NCBI GenBank assembly: GCA_027493025.1
Contig: JAPUDQ010000030.1
Span: 1-53,939, forward strand
Direction: 5' to 3'
Origin: Candidatus Saccharimonadota bacterium
Lineage (GTDB): Bacteria; Patescibacteriota; Saccharimonadia; Saccharimonadales; Saccharimonadaceae
DNA length: 53,939 nucleotides
A program made the position numbers and the translations under genes. This document shows positions 27,737 through 37,640 of the stretch, in pieces. Under the pieces are notes generated by a model. It did not search any database. It was not told where the DNA came from and saw only the letters and a program-made list of their open reading frames with translations. Within the stretch, counting starts at the first letter, position 1. Each line of letters starts with the position of its first letter.

Positions 27737-29222
27737 CTCGTGTTTCGCGGATAACATTGACCTTGATAGTACCAGGATACTGCATAGTACTCTCAATCTT
27801 CGTTGCAATATCGCGCGCGAGTTTAATTGCACTGAGATCATCAATCGTCTGGGGCCGCACAATAACGCGAATTTCGCGACCAGCCGATATCGCATACGCC
27901 TTATCGATACCCTCGAAACTCGTTGCAACGTTTTCCAGATCACGCATACGCTCAACAAAGTTTTCGGCAGAAATATTGCGAGCACCAGGACGCGCAGCCG
28001 ATAAGGCATCACAGACACGGACGATCAGTGCTTCCGGAGTTGTTGCCTCGATATCGTCATGATGAGCCTCAATCGCATGAACGATTTCATCACTCATGCC
28101 ATATTTGCGCGCCAACTCAGCGCCGATATGATGATGCTTACCTTCCATTTTGTGGGTAACGGCTTTGCCCATATCATGAAGTAGTGTTGCAGTTTTAGTA
28201 ATACGTACATCTGCACCAATCTCCTCAGCAATCAGACCAGCCATATGGGCCATTTCAGTACTATGCTTGAGGACATTCTGACCATAGCTGGTTCGGAATT
28301 TAAGCTCCCCTAACAAGCGAAGTAGCTCTTTCGGAATACCAACAACTCCAACCTCACGGGCGGCATCTTCACCAGCTCGATCAATTTCTTTATCAATTTG
28401 CTTTTGAGCTTTCTCGACTACCTCTTCGATTCTGGCCGGATGGATACGACCATCTTTCATCAGCATTTCTAAGGCTTGTCGAGCCACTTGACGGCGAATC
28501 GGATCAAAAGAACTCAAAATGATCATACCCGGTGTATCATCAACCAAAATATCGACACCCGTAGCACGCTGCAGCGACTGAATATTGCGTCCTTCTTTAC
28601 CAATAATCCGACCCTTGATCTCATCATCGATTAACTTGACAGCAGTCACCGTTCGTTCAGCCGTCACGTCGCTCGCCATCCGCTCCATAGTGGTCAGCAA
28701 TATGGTCTGGGCACGTTCTTCAGCATCTTGCATTGCATCATTTTGAAGTTTGTTAATAAGACCCAGGAGATCATTCTTGATATCACGCTCCGTCATAGCC
28801 ATTAACTTATCAGCAGCGTCTTTTTTGCTTAGCTTAGCAATTTTCTCCAGCTTTTCCTGTTGCTTGGTACGAATATCTTTAATTTCTGATTTGAGGTCCT
28901 CAACTTCGTCTTCCTCTCGACGTAATTTCTCAGAACGCTGGTCAAGCTCCTCAAGTTTTCTATCAAGATGTGTCTCACGATCAGCAACACGATTCTCGGC
29001 CTTTTTAATCTCTCGCCGACGTTCATCTTCTTCTTTTTTACCCTCTTCGCTGAGTTTGATAACTTCGTCTTTGGCTTTGAGCACAATGCCGCTAGCTTTA
29101 TTCTTTGCATCGGCAATTAGCTTGTCTGCTTGGGCGGTCGCTGTCGTACCTTTACGTTGATTGTAAAGTGTTACTCCACCGGCACCAGCAGCAATACCTA
29201 CTAAGGCAACAAGTATTTCCAT
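27717..29222 (-). CDS. rny: Ribonuclease Y
   Basis: Membrane-anchored endoribonuclease that starts mRNA decay. An N-terminal membrane segment (residues ~1-20) is followed by a long coiled coil (about 25-190), a KH RNA-binding domain (GRIIGKEGRNI), and the HD nuclease domain (LLHDMGKAVTH, then HHHIGAELA, AHHDD). 501 aa is typical. SD GAAAGGAAAAATT precedes the start. The gene ends 60 nt before the tRNA-Pro leader, so leader and tRNA may be read from the same transcript. Confidence 0.97.
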
Positions 29223-29404
29223 AATTTTTCCTTTCGTTTATCAGCCGCTTTTTTTATGACGATCAATGACGATGTAATTCAGATACGCGGCACGTTCAAA
29301 ATATTCAGTTGATCATAGCGATCATGTAGTCTGCATAAGAGTTGTTGTAGCTAATACAAACTACTGCTTATACTATACGAGGTTTGGGTCTGCGCGCGCA
29401 AGCC

Positions 29405-29797
29405 CTATTTGCGCGGCTTGGTAATCCGCGGGTTAGCACCGTATTCGGGCAAAACCGATTCATCATTTTCTTCTCGTTTCAGATGACTTACTCCTTGAGC
29501 AATCCAATCTTCTCCGTCCGCACCTATTATCGGAACTGGGCTGCTATAGGCAATGGTATTTGCTATCGTACAACCAATGCGAAGCCCCGTAAAACTGCCC
29601 GGACCCCGATATACAACAATCCCCGAAACTGAGCTAAGCGAGCTGTGCGCCTCTCGCATTAGCTCATCACACACTTTTAGCAAATCTCGGGCTAATGTTC
29701 GATGTGCCTCCCACCGCCGCTCAACAACAACCGCTCCATCAGTATCGAGTACAGCGACATGTACTTCTGGCTGATCCGTTCGTATACAGAGTATCAT
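29405..29797 (-). CDS. tsaB: TsaB, t6A biosynthesis partner (short form)
   Basis: TsaB scaffolds TsaD and TsaE in making threonylcarbamoyladenosine at position 37 of tRNAs that read ANN codons. The actin-like N-terminal half is complete (RGPGSFTGLRIG motif), but at 130 aa the protein lacks most of the second half found in the ~230-aa E. coli protein. It follows tsaE with a 4-nt overlap. tsaD is not in the window. Confidence 0.9.
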   Translation of the reverse strand: MILCIRTDQPEVHVAVLDTDGAVVVERRWEAHRTLARDLLKVCDELMREAHSSLSSVSGIVVYRGPGSFTGLRIGCTIANTIAYSSPVPIIGADGEDWIAQGVSHLKREENDESVLPEYGANPRITKPRK

Positions 29798-30243
29798 TGG
29801 ATGTCCTCTAGGTATGTATCAGCATTCTCACCCGAAAGAGTAACCTTTCGCGCTTCATTATCAGGCATATACTCAATCATAACAGTTACACGTTTATCCG
29901 GTAGTACTGCTCCGATTGTTTCGCCCCACTCTACAATGGTAATTGTATTGGGATCAAGCAACGATTCAGCAAGCTCAAAGCTCAAAACACCAGCCTCCTG
30001 TAGCCGGTAAAAATCATAATGTGCGAGCGTCAAACCATCACGTGCTGCATATTCTCGGCTAAGCGTAAAGGTAGGACTTTGAACATCCTCATCAATATCC
30101 AGGCCAAGCGCGATACCTTTAGTAAAAGTGGTTTTTCCGGCTCCGACATCTCCGACCAACTCTAGGCATTCTCCACCACGAAGTTTTACGCCTATCCTCC
30201 TACCGAGTTTTTGCATGGCTGCATCATTTTCGATAATCATCAT
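29794..30243 (-). CDS. tsaE: TsaE, t6A biosynthesis ATPase
   Basis: P-loop ATPase that resets the TsaD-TsaB complex. Walker A GDVGAGKTTFTKG (about residue 30-42), the SPTFTLSREY switch, and HYDFYRL Walker B-like motif are all present. 149 aa is the usual size. It is the first gene of the tsaE-tsaB pair, divergent from pilB across ~100 bp of AT-rich sequence. Confidence 0.95.
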   Translation of the reverse strand: MMIIENDAAMQKLGRRIGVKLRGGECLELVGDVGAGKTTFTKGIALGLDIDEDVQSPTFTLSREYAARDGLTLAHYDFYRLQEAGVLSFELAESLLDPNTITIVEWGETIGAVLPDKRVTVMIEYMPDNEARKVTLSGENADTYLEDIQ

Positions 30244-30347
30244 CTACTAGTATAGACTACCTGTCTTTCAAACTATACAACTTATGCTTATACCGGTATG
30301 ATATATATAGCCTTGATAACGTTAATATTATATATGACTACGTATTT

Positions 30348-32132
30348 ATGAGAATTACCGATAATACCCTCGAGAATTTACTTGTCAGTAAGAAGAAAAT
30401 TACTGGTGAGCAACTAGAGACAATACGCTCCGAAGCCAAGTCTACTGGAAAATCCCTGCAAGAAGTACTTATTAGTCATGCTATCGTGTCTGACGATGAG
30501 ATTACTCGTCTCTACGCCGAACGATTAGGTATACCATTTGTCACCATCAACCCTAAAGAAGTAACCAAAGATATCGTATCGGCTCTACCTGAGCGAATCG
30601 CACGACAATACATGGCAGTTGTATTCAAAATTGATGATGACGGAACGCATCATCTGGCCATGGCTGATCCTGATGATTTACAATCAATTGACTTTATTCA
30701 AAAATACACCGGCAACAAGGTTGATATCTATGCCGCCAGTCAAGATAATATTCTAACAACCCTCCAGGCGTATAGGGAAGGCTCTGAAGAAGAAATAACC
30801 AAGACGATCCAAGTTGAAAATGAAGAGACGCTCGAAGAAGAAGTCTCGGCTTCAGATATTGCCGAAGATTCGCCTATTGCACAAACTATCAATCTGATTC
30901 TCGAGTTTGCGATACGCGCTGGATCAAGTGATATCCATATTGAGCCGCGCGATGACTATGTCAGCATTCGCTATCGTATTGACGGCGTTCTCCAAGAAGC
31001 TAACAAACTACCAAAGAATGTTCATGGTGCTCTCGTTTCCCGTATTAAAATCCTTAGTAATCTTAAGATTGACGAACGACGGGCCCCGCAAGATGGCCGT
31101 TTCAAAATAAATCTAGGTGGCAAAGCCTACGCTTTTCGTGTCAGCACCTTGCCCATTACCACTGGCGAAAAGGTCGTTATGCGTATCCTCAACGAGAGCA
31201 GCAAAGCCCTCACTCTTGAACAACTTGGCTATTGGGGCAAGGCAAAGGAACGAATCCTGGAGGCAATCAAACAACCGCACGGCATGATTCTTGTTACTGG
31301 GCCAACAGGATCAGGCAAATCAACGAGCCTCTTTAGTGTACTCAGTATGCTCAATGATCCAAAAGTGAACATATCAACCGTTGAAGACCCCGTGGAGTAT
31401 AAAATTCCCGGAGCCAACCAAACACAGGTTAACCCAACCGCCGGTATGACGTTTATCAATGGCTTACGAGCACTGCTTCGCCAAGACCCAAACATTATTA
31501 TGGTTGGTGAGATTCGTGATGGCGAAACCGCTGATCTTGCAGTTCAAGCTGCTCTCACTGGACACCTCGTTTTTAGTACACTTCACACCAATAATGCCGC
31601 GACCTGTCTGCCTCGACTTCTGGATATGCACGTCGAGCCATTTCTGATTGCAAGCACCGTTCGAGCGGTTGTTGGACAAAGACTTGTACGCATGCTTTGC
31701 AAATCATGTCGCGAAGAGTATAAACCGAGCGAACAAGAATTGGGAGAGATCACGAAGTTATTTCATCTTGAAAATCATGACGTTAGCGATCTCCATGATC
31801 TTGAGAAACAAGCTGCTGCCGAAAACATTGGTGGTTCTGAAACTGATCAACCACTTGCCACAACCGAACAAGCAATTACTCATTTGTATCGTGAGCATAC
31901 TGGCGGTTGTGATGAATGCAATGGCATTGGATATAGCGGTAGACGAGGTATCTATGAGGTACTCGCAAACACAAACACCGTACAAAAATTAATTGTCGCG
32001 AATGCAACCAGTAATGACATTCAGGATCAATCAGTCAAAGAAGGCATGGTAACAATGCAGCTAGATGGTCTGATAAAATCGCTTCGCGGCGTAACCAGTG
32101 TTGAAGAAATCTTGCGCGTTACAAGGGAGTAA
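30348..32132 (+). CDS. pilB: Type IV pilus assembly ATPase PilB
   Basis: Hexameric ATPase that drives pilus extension. An N-terminal MshEN/GspE-N domain (residues ~1-150; EVLISHAIVSDDEI) precedes the secretion ATPase core: Walker A GPTGSGKSTS, the Asp and His boxes (GEIRDGETADLA, GHLVFSTLHTN), and a four-cysteine zinc site (CKSC ... CDEC). 594 aa is normal. The gene is followed after 2 nt by pilC. No pilT retraction ATPase lies in this window. Confidence 0.96.
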   Translation: MRITDNTLENLLVSKKKITGEQLETIRSEAKSTGKSLQEVLISHAIVSDDEITRLYAERLGIPFVTINPKEVTKDIVSALPERIARQYMAVVFKIDDDGTHHLAMADPDDLQSIDFIQKYTGNKVDIYAASQDNILTTLQAYREGSEEEITKTIQVENEETLEEEVSASDIAEDSPIAQTINLILEFAIRAGSSDIHIEPRDDYVSIRYRIDGVLQEANKLPKNVHGALVSRIKILSNLKIDERRAPQDGRFKINLGGKAYAFRVSTLPITTGEKVVMRILNESSKALTLEQLGYWGKAKERILEAIKQPHGMILVTGPTGSGKSTSLFSVLSMLNDPKVNISTVEDPVEYKIPGANQTQVNPTAGMTFINGLRALLRQDPNIIMVGEIRDGETADLAVQAALTGHLVFSTLHTNNAATCLPRLLDMHVEPFLIASTVRAVVGQRLVRMLCKSCREEYKPSEQELGEITKLFHLENHDVSDLHDLEKQAAAENIGGSETDQPLATTEQAITHLYREHTGGCDECNGIGYSGRRGIYEVLANTNTVQKLIVANATSNDIQDQSVKEGMVTMQLDGLIKSLRGVTSVEEILRVTRE

Positions 32133-32134
32133 TT

Positions 32135-33349
32135 ATGGCATCGTATACGTTTACCGCCCAGACAAAAGATAACAACACTATTAATGGTCACGTTGAAGCA
32201 GCTTCAAAAGAAGCAGCTACTCAGGCTATCATTAAGCAAGGACATCGGCCAATTTCGATAACCGAAGAAAAAACCCAAAAAAGTTTATTCTCGTTTGGTG
32301 GTAAAAAAGTTAAGACCACTGAGCTAGTCGTCTTTACTCGTCAACTCAGTACTATGATCAGTGCTGGCGTGCCGTTACTTCGAGCCCTTAACACCTTAAC
32401 TGATCAAGCAGAAAGCAAAGCGATGAAATCGACCTTGGCTGATGTCACAAAAGACGTCCAGTCGGGTATGGCGCTTGGTGACGCATTCGCCAAGCATCCC
32501 ACTGTGTTTAGTGATGTTTTTATCAATATGGTACGTGCCGGCGAAGCTGGTGGTATCCTCGACGACATTCTAAAACGCCTTGCCGTCCAGCAAGAAAAAA
32601 ACGACTCGATGCGCAAAAAAGTAAAAAGTGCCATGACCTATCCCATGGTACTTGTCGTGATTATGGTTGGTGCATTTTTCGGTATGATGTACTTTGTCAT
32701 TCCAAATATTGGCAAAATCCTCTACGACCTCGGTGGACCAGATGCTAAATTACCTTTTCTTACGCAAGTAATGCTTGGTCTCAGTTCTTGGATGCTTCAG
32801 TATTGGTATGTTGTATTTGGTATAGTGTTTGGAATAATTTTTGCATTACGAAAATTCATCAAAACACCCAAAGGCAAACGTCTTCTACACTACTCTCTTA
32901 TTAAGGCCCCTATTATCGGTCCTATTATCAAAAAGGTTGCCGTCGCCCGGTTTGCGCGCACATTCTCATCTCTTGCCGGCGCGGGCGTTAGCGTATTGGA
33001 AACCCTTAGAGTTACGGGCAATGCTATCGGAAATGAGGCATTTAAAGACGAGTTAGGACGCGGTGCTGAAGCAATAAAATCAGGCCAACAACTCTCGGTA
33101 GCGCTAGCAAAAGGCGGCCTATTTCCTGGAATAGTACCCCAAATGCTTGCCGTTGGTGAAGAAACAGGACAAACAGCCGAAATTCTAATCAAAATTGCTG
33201 ACTTTTACGAAGAAGAAGTCGATGCTACCATATCAAGTATAAGCTCGATTATTGAGCCAGTCATGATTGTCCTGATGGGAGGCTTAGTTGGCCTGGTGGC
33301 TGTAAGTGTCATGGAACCAATTGCCAGTCTATCTCAGAGTATCAAATAA
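32135..33349 (+). CDS. pilC: Type IV pilus inner-membrane platform PilC
   Basis: Platform protein that couples PilB rotation to pilin insertion. Two homologous GspF domains (about residues 65-190 and 270-395) and three membrane helices are visible; FTRQLSTMISAGVPLLRAL opens the first and FARTFSSLAGAGVSVLE the second. 404 aa is typical. It is tightly linked to pilB and ends just before the convergent minor-pilin operon. Confidence 0.96.
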   Translation: MASYTFTAQTKDNNTINGHVEAASKEAATQAIIKQGHRPISITEEKTQKSLFSFGGKKVKTTELVVFTRQLSTMISAGVPLLRALNTLTDQAESKAMKSTLADVTKDVQSGMALGDAFAKHPTVFSDVFINMVRAGEAGGILDDILKRLAVQQEKNDSMRKKVKSAMTYPMVLVVIMVGAFFGMMYFVIPNIGKILYDLGGPDAKLPFLTQVMLGLSSWMLQYWYVVFGIVFGIIFALRKFIKTPKGKRLLHYSLIKAPIIGPIIKKVAVARFARTFSSLAGAGVSVLETLRVTGNAIGNEAFKDELGRGAEAIKSGQQLSVALAKGGLFPGIVPQMLAVGEETGQTAEILIKIADFYEEEVDATISSISSIIEPVMIVLMGGLVGLVAVSVMEPIASLSQSIK

Positions 33350-33364
33350 AGTAAGTTACGATCG

Positions 33365-34891
33365 CTACGGTGTCGTAAGCACTTCCCGCCAAGAAATGAT
33401 ATCGAACGTACTGGTTACTGGAAAAAACGGTGGTGGTGCATATCGCAGATTTTCATCATAAATGTTGTTTGTATATCGGTAGCCAATCCAACAAGCCGCG
33501 CTCGTTTCAGAACCACACGTAATAACTGACCACGTCCACATTTGGTTTGACGCAAGCGAACCAAAAAAAGTCAGCGCTTGGGATTCTAGCGCATACCCAG
33601 GAGCAGCACGGCCATTCTCTCGATAACGTTGCCGAATTCCAACACTGCCAGACTGCGCAATGATAGCCGCATCTATCTCAATAGGCTTACCAGCATAAGG
33701 TGCCACCTCAACATTGTTTTCTGCGATAAGGCCAATTGTATCATTCCCATTATAACGATCCGCATATTTTATAGGACCAGCTATGGTAATATTTGTTTCG
33801 CCACTGACCGCAAGGCGCGCTGAGGCTATTGTGACGCGCCCATTAAACCCATTAGGACCGGAAGTCCTTACCCAGACGTTATCTTCGACAAATATCGCCC
33901 CGTTTTCAGGAATAGGAATATTTGTTGCGATCGTACTGCGAGTCAACGAAGTCGTATAGGTCGCCCGCGTATCGCGCTCGTTTGTAACACGCTCTAAATT
34001 ATAGGTATTATCATCATTCAGACTAATAAGGTACCCCGTTTCCGCATCATAGGAAGTGTAGACGGGAGGAACATAGCTAGCACTTCGCGCCGGCCGAGTA
34101 GTACAAGCGTTTGTAGCGGTGCTGTTTAAGGCAGCCTTTTTAATAACACAAAGATCAGCACGCACTTTATTAAAATCTACTGCTGGTGATGGATATAGCC
34201 AGCTAGTTTTAAGTCGCGCATTACAATTCACAGGACTAACAATATTTGGATCACACCACACACCTGGCTTATACGAATAGGCACCCCATCCATGGCTACC
34301 CGGTATTTGATACGTCCGATTTGCGCTCGTAACCATATCAGAATTAGGTCCATCCATTTTTACACCAACATTAGAATGAACCGGTCCGCTTGCTGATTCT
34401 GTATTACCAAACCACAAGGCCGTATTGCCAGCGACTGCATAGGTACTAAATGACGGAGCTCCAATTTTTGCCTCGATTGTTCGTACTGCTGGGTTAGGAC
34501 CATTGGTTTTACCGATTGATCGCACAGTTGCCACTGTTGAGCCAACCGCACCCGGTTTTATCCATAGTGTATAGGTACCGATCACCTTACCTTCATTATT
34601 TCTATAGTCATGTTCATATGGACCATACCCTAACAGCTGTGGAGTTGCTGGCCAGGTCTTTCCGTCGCGAAGGTCAGCATTGTTGTGATTGAAATGCCAG
34701 AGATAGTAATTAATACCACCATCGGCAATATTAAATGCTGTTTCACTAGATTGAGAACGCGTGACCGTTGTCATGGTCATTAAATTAGCCTGGATGACGG
34801 CAGTTGCAACAAATGCAAATACCACCATAAATGTTATGATTGCAACCGTGGAGAACCCGTTGGCACTATAGAAGATTTTTTGGTGTATCAT
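33365..34891 (-). CDS. Large PilX-like surface protein
   Basis: A 508-aa protein with a prepilin-like N-terminus: GFSTVAIITFMVVF forms one hydrophobic helix after a short charged leader, but position +5 is Ala rather than Glu, as in PilX/GspK-type minor pilins. A soluble beta-rich region of about 450 residues follows, with six or more cysteines that could form disulfides. No enzyme motif is evident. It is the last gene of a three-gene minus-strand operon and overlaps the preceding gene by 4 nt. It probably sits at or near the pilus tip. Confidence 0.8.
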   Translation of the reverse strand: MIHQKIFYSANGFSTVAIITFMVVFAFVATAVIQANLMTMTTVTRSQSSETAFNIADGGINYYLWHFNHNNADLRDGKTWPATPQLLGYGPYEHDYRNNEGKVIGTYTLWIKPGAVGSTVATVRSIGKTNGPNPAVRTIEAKIGAPSFSTYAVAGNTALWFGNTESASGPVHSNVGVKMDGPNSDMVTSANRTYQIPGSHGWGAYSYKPGVWCDPNIVSPVNCNARLKTSWLYPSPAVDFNKVRADLCVIKKAALNSTATNACTTRPARSASYVPPVYTSYDAETGYLISLNDDNTYNLERVTNERDTRATYTTSLTRSTIATNIPIPENGAIFVEDNVWVRTSGPNGFNGRVTIASARLAVSGETNITIAGPIKYADRYNGNDTIGLIAENNVEVAPYAGKPIEIDAAIIAQSGSVGIRQRYRENGRAAPGYALESQALTFFGSLASNQMWTWSVITCGSETSAACWIGYRYTNNIYDENLRYAPPPFFPVTSTFDIISWREVLTTP

Positions 34892-35472
34892 AAATTCACT
34901 TTCCTATTCCGAAGCAGTATCGTATTGGTGATTTGCGACTCAGAAACATTACCACGGGCTTTTGAATGAATCGTAACCGTAATACTTTTGATATCTTTTA
35001 GCTGATCAGCCGCAAATGGCCCCGTTGCCCCATTGGCATCTTTGTAGACAAACATACCTCCAACTTGCTCATAATTATCGACAAGTACTAGTGTTTTTTT
35101 GTTAGAATCCAAATACGTATAGTTTGGCGGTGAACCAGACGCGGGAATCTTGTCGACTTTTAGCTTTTTCGTGGAAGTATCATAATAATAGGTTACCTGT
35201 GATAAGGTCGCATCTTGTGGCGAAAAATATGCATAGATCGTTAATTTTTTATCTTCAGCTGCGGTTATTCGAGTCCCACTACGGATCACTTGCGAAATAC
35301 GTTGGCTGGCTATTACCTGATCATTAACAACACCCATTTCATCATTCATACGAAACATTCTTTGCAAAGTACCATTGAATACTACCGCCATAGAGACAAC
35401 GATAATTCCTATAAGCCCCATAGCTATGAGTAACTCCAGTATCGTAAAACCGGAGCTATTATGGCGTGACAT
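34888..35472 (-). CDS. Minor pseudopilin (PulJ/PilW-like)
   Basis: A class III prepilin signal (SSGFTILELLIAMGLIG, cleaved after Gly, with Glu at +5) heads a 194-aa protein with a small beta domain. Such minor pilins prime pilus assembly. It overlaps the upstream large pilin gene by 14 nt and the downstream gene by 4 nt. A prepilin peptidase must be encoded outside the window. Confidence 0.88.
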   Translation of the reverse strand: MSRHNSSGFTILELLIAMGLIGIIVVSMAVVFNGTLQRMFRMNDEMGVVNDQVIASQRISQVIRSGTRITAAEDKKLTIYAYFSPQDATLSQVTYYYDTSTKKLKVDKIPASGSPPNYTYLDSNKKTLVLVDNYEQVGGMFVYKDANGATGPFAADQLKDIKSITVTIHSKARGNVSESQITNTILLRNRKVNL

Positions 35473-36943
35473 TTATACCTCCATTCGTACCTGGATCAAC
35501 GGTTGTCTGAACCACCTGTTCAGAACCTTTGACTACAATGACGTCATAGGCTCCTATTTCTGCGCTTGACATATTAAATTCACGACTGATAAGCTCGCTC
35601 GTATCGCTCTCTAACGTCGTTGTGCCCGTAAGGATTGTCGAACCCTTTTTAAGCTGTACTGTTGCTCCGTCCAAATGAGCGCCTTTTACCTTGACAAGCG
35701 TAGTAGAGATATCCGAACTACTCGTTGCAACGGTGGCTGGTGATACTGAAGTAACTCGCGGAAAACTGGCCGATGAAGTCATGACGAGTCGTACTGTTTG
35801 CATATATCCATTTGTTGCGGTTGTTGTTCCCGCAGGAATACTAAATGGCTGATATGACACACCGCCTACTGCTACATGAAGTGCCGCCAAAAGATTTCCA
35901 TTTCCACAGTCCTGATTTGTCGGCGAACAGGCAATATACGCTCCTGGAACGAGAGACCCGATAGTTAGTTCACCGGATGCATTGGTTGTAAGCGTTTGCA
36001 TATAACTGTAGTCATAATCATCGCTGCTGGTATACAGTTTATATCCCCCTCGTAATGAGAAAGAAGCATTTGGTAAAGGTGACCCACTTGGCGTTACTAT
36101 TTGGATCTTTAGACTATTCGGAGAAATGGGATCTATTTTTAGCGTTACATTACTTGCCTGTTGAGACAAAGCCGTGACCATTGGGTAGGTCGCAATTCTC
36201 TCTCCGTCATTCTCTATCGTCTCTAAAGAACTATAACCTGCTTTACTGACTAATACCTTGTAGTGAGGATCACTATCTGGTGGAACATCAAGAAATAATG
36301 CCGTACCATTCGCATCAGTACTGATGGTTTGCTCTACAGTAGGACTAAGAGCAGTGTTTCGAATAGTCACGGTTGCACCACCTACTGGGCTACCCGCGCC
36401 ATCAATCACCTGAATCACAAGTGCCGCCGTGTTACTACCAGTCTCGGCGACCCGCGCGGTAAACAGTGTTGAGAGACTGGCATACTGCTTGTTGGATAAT
36501 TTGTCAAAAACCTGTACTGTAGCGCTTTTATAATCCTTTGGATTTGTATCGATAGGTAAACTAGGGTTTACAGGACCATTTCGACACAACGAAGCTGAAG
36601 CGGCAGCATAGGCAAGACATCCATCATAGGCATCATCTGCATACACAATATCTTTTTTAACAATATATGTTCTTGTGCCATAGACTACCTCTTTGACTGC
36701 CGGTAACTTTGGTACATTTGTCATAATTGCACCACCCTCAACCGCAAGCTGATCATAGGGCAAAGAACGTAATTCTTCAATCTCTGATGATGCGATACTA
36801 GTCGCTGCGGCTCGGATTTTTGACGTAGCGGCTAGATTAGCGAATGAGATTACGAACGTTAATACTGTTGTTGCCACGATAGCAAACAATACTATCGTTA
36901 CCATAAACTCAACCATCGTAAACCCACGAGAAGAACGCTGCAT
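35459..36943 (-). CDS. Large pilin-like adhesin with carboxypeptidase-regulatory and IPT-like repeats
   Basis: SD AAGAGGA supports the start at 36943 (494 aa). A prepilin signal (RGFTMVEFMVTIVLFAIVA) anchors it in the pilus. Residues ~165-235 form a carboxypeptidase-regulatory-like beta sandwich (GSPVGGATVTIRN ... TDANGTALF), a second such domain lies at ~265-370, and the last ~85 residues look like an IPT/TIG domain (PRVTSVSPATVATSSSDIS). This makes a stalk-like minor pilin, a candidate tip adhesin for host cells (inference). It is the first gene of the minor-pilin operon. Confidence 0.85.
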   Translation of the reverse strand: MQRSSRGFTMVEFMVTIVLFAIVATTVLTFVISFANLAATSKIRAAATSIASSEIEELRSLPYDQLAVEGGAIMTNVPKLPAVKEVVYGTRTYIVKKDIVYADDAYDGCLAYAAASASLCRNGPVNPSLPIDTNPKDYKSATVQVFDKLSNKQYASLSTLFTARVAETGSNTAALVIQVIDGAGSPVGGATVTIRNTALSPTVEQTISTDANGTALFLDVPPDSDPHYKVLVSKAGYSSLETIENDGERIATYPMVTALSQQASNVTLKIDPISPNSLKIQIVTPSGSPLPNASFSLRGGYKLYTSSDDYDYSYMQTLTTNASGELTIGSLVPGAYIACSPTNQDCGNGNLLAALHVAVGGVSYQPFSIPAGTTTATNGYMQTVRLVMTSSASFPRVTSVSPATVATSSSDISTTLVKVKGAHLDGATVQLKKGSTILTGTTTLESDTSELISREFNMSSAEIGAYDVIVVKGSEQVVQTTVDPGTNGGINVTP

Positions 36944-37018
36944 GTCAAAATCCTCTTGTTTACTTGTATGATACCACAAACCATAACTATATCGTATGAC
37001 GCAATGCTACTTTTTCTC

Positions 37019-37046
37019 TTGACTGAGGGAGTATATGTACTATACT
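37019..37046 (+). promoter_or_regulatory. Promoter of the major pilin gene
   Basis: TTGACT, 16-nt spacer, TATACT, followed by a ~47-nt leader and a strong SD (AAAAGGGGGG) seven nt before the ATG, a signature of high expression. Confidence 0.7.
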
Positions 37047-37099
37047 TATGCTTAAGGTCTGGTATACACCGATCACTATCAACTAAAAGGGGGGCATTT

Positions 37100-37549
37100 A
37101 TGCTCAAAAAAACATCACAAAAAGGCTTTACGATCGTCGAACTCTTAATCGTTATTGTCGTTATCGGTATTCTTGCTATGTTAGTTCTCAATACATTTAA
37201 TGGCGTTCAAGCTAAAGCACGTAATACTGAACGTCAAACAGATATCAAAGCAATTGCATCTCAGCTTGAAGCTTACTATGCCGACAAAGGTGGCTACCCA
37301 AAGTACACCCAGATAAATGATGCGACAAAGCTCAAAGCCGTACTTAAAGGCCTCGATGAAGGTGCAGCCAAAGCTCCTCAAGGTAGTGCCTTTGACCTCA
37401 AAGGCGTACAATCAACTGTCAAGACTGACTACGGATATGTTGCTACAGACTGCGGTAGCGCTGACACCGATTTATGTCAAAAGTTTATACTCTCCTACTT
37501 TACCGAAGGTGATGACGCAGCTGTCGTAACGGTAAAGAGTCTTAACTAG
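37100..37549 (+). CDS. pilA: Major type IV pilin
   Basis: A 149-aa prepilin: basic leader MLKKTSQKG, cleavage before Phe, Glu at +5 (FTIVELLIVIVVIGILAM), then a compact domain with one pair of C-terminal cysteines (TDCGSADTDLCQKF), the classic disulfide loop. Pilin subunits polymerise to the fibre used for twitching, DNA uptake and, in Saccharibacteria, host contact. It has its own promoter, the strongest SD in the window, and a terminator. Confidence 0.93.
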   Translation: MLKKTSQKGFTIVELLIVIVVIGILAMLVLNTFNGVQAKARNTERQTDIKAIASQLEAYYADKGGYPKYTQINDATKLKAVLKGLDEGAAKAPQGSAFDLKGVQSTVKTDYGYVATDCGSADTDLCQKFILSYFTEGDDAAVVTVKSLN

Positions 37550-37579
37550 TAATTATTACCTCTCGATGTAACCGAAAGT

Positions 37580-37603
37580 TGCTCATCACATGAGCAGCTT
37601 TTC
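37580..37603 (+). terminator. Terminator after pilA
   Basis: TGCTCAT-CAC-ATGAGCA followed by GCTTTTCTT. Confidence 0.75.
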
Positions 37604-37640
37604 TTATGAGATGTTATACTAGAACCAGAAGCAACATCGG

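Noticed and set aside
28750-29160. 136-aa plus-strand ORF rich in Ser and Arg
   Set aside because: Antisense to the coiled coil of RNase Y; composition is a mirror of its Lys/Glu-rich codons.
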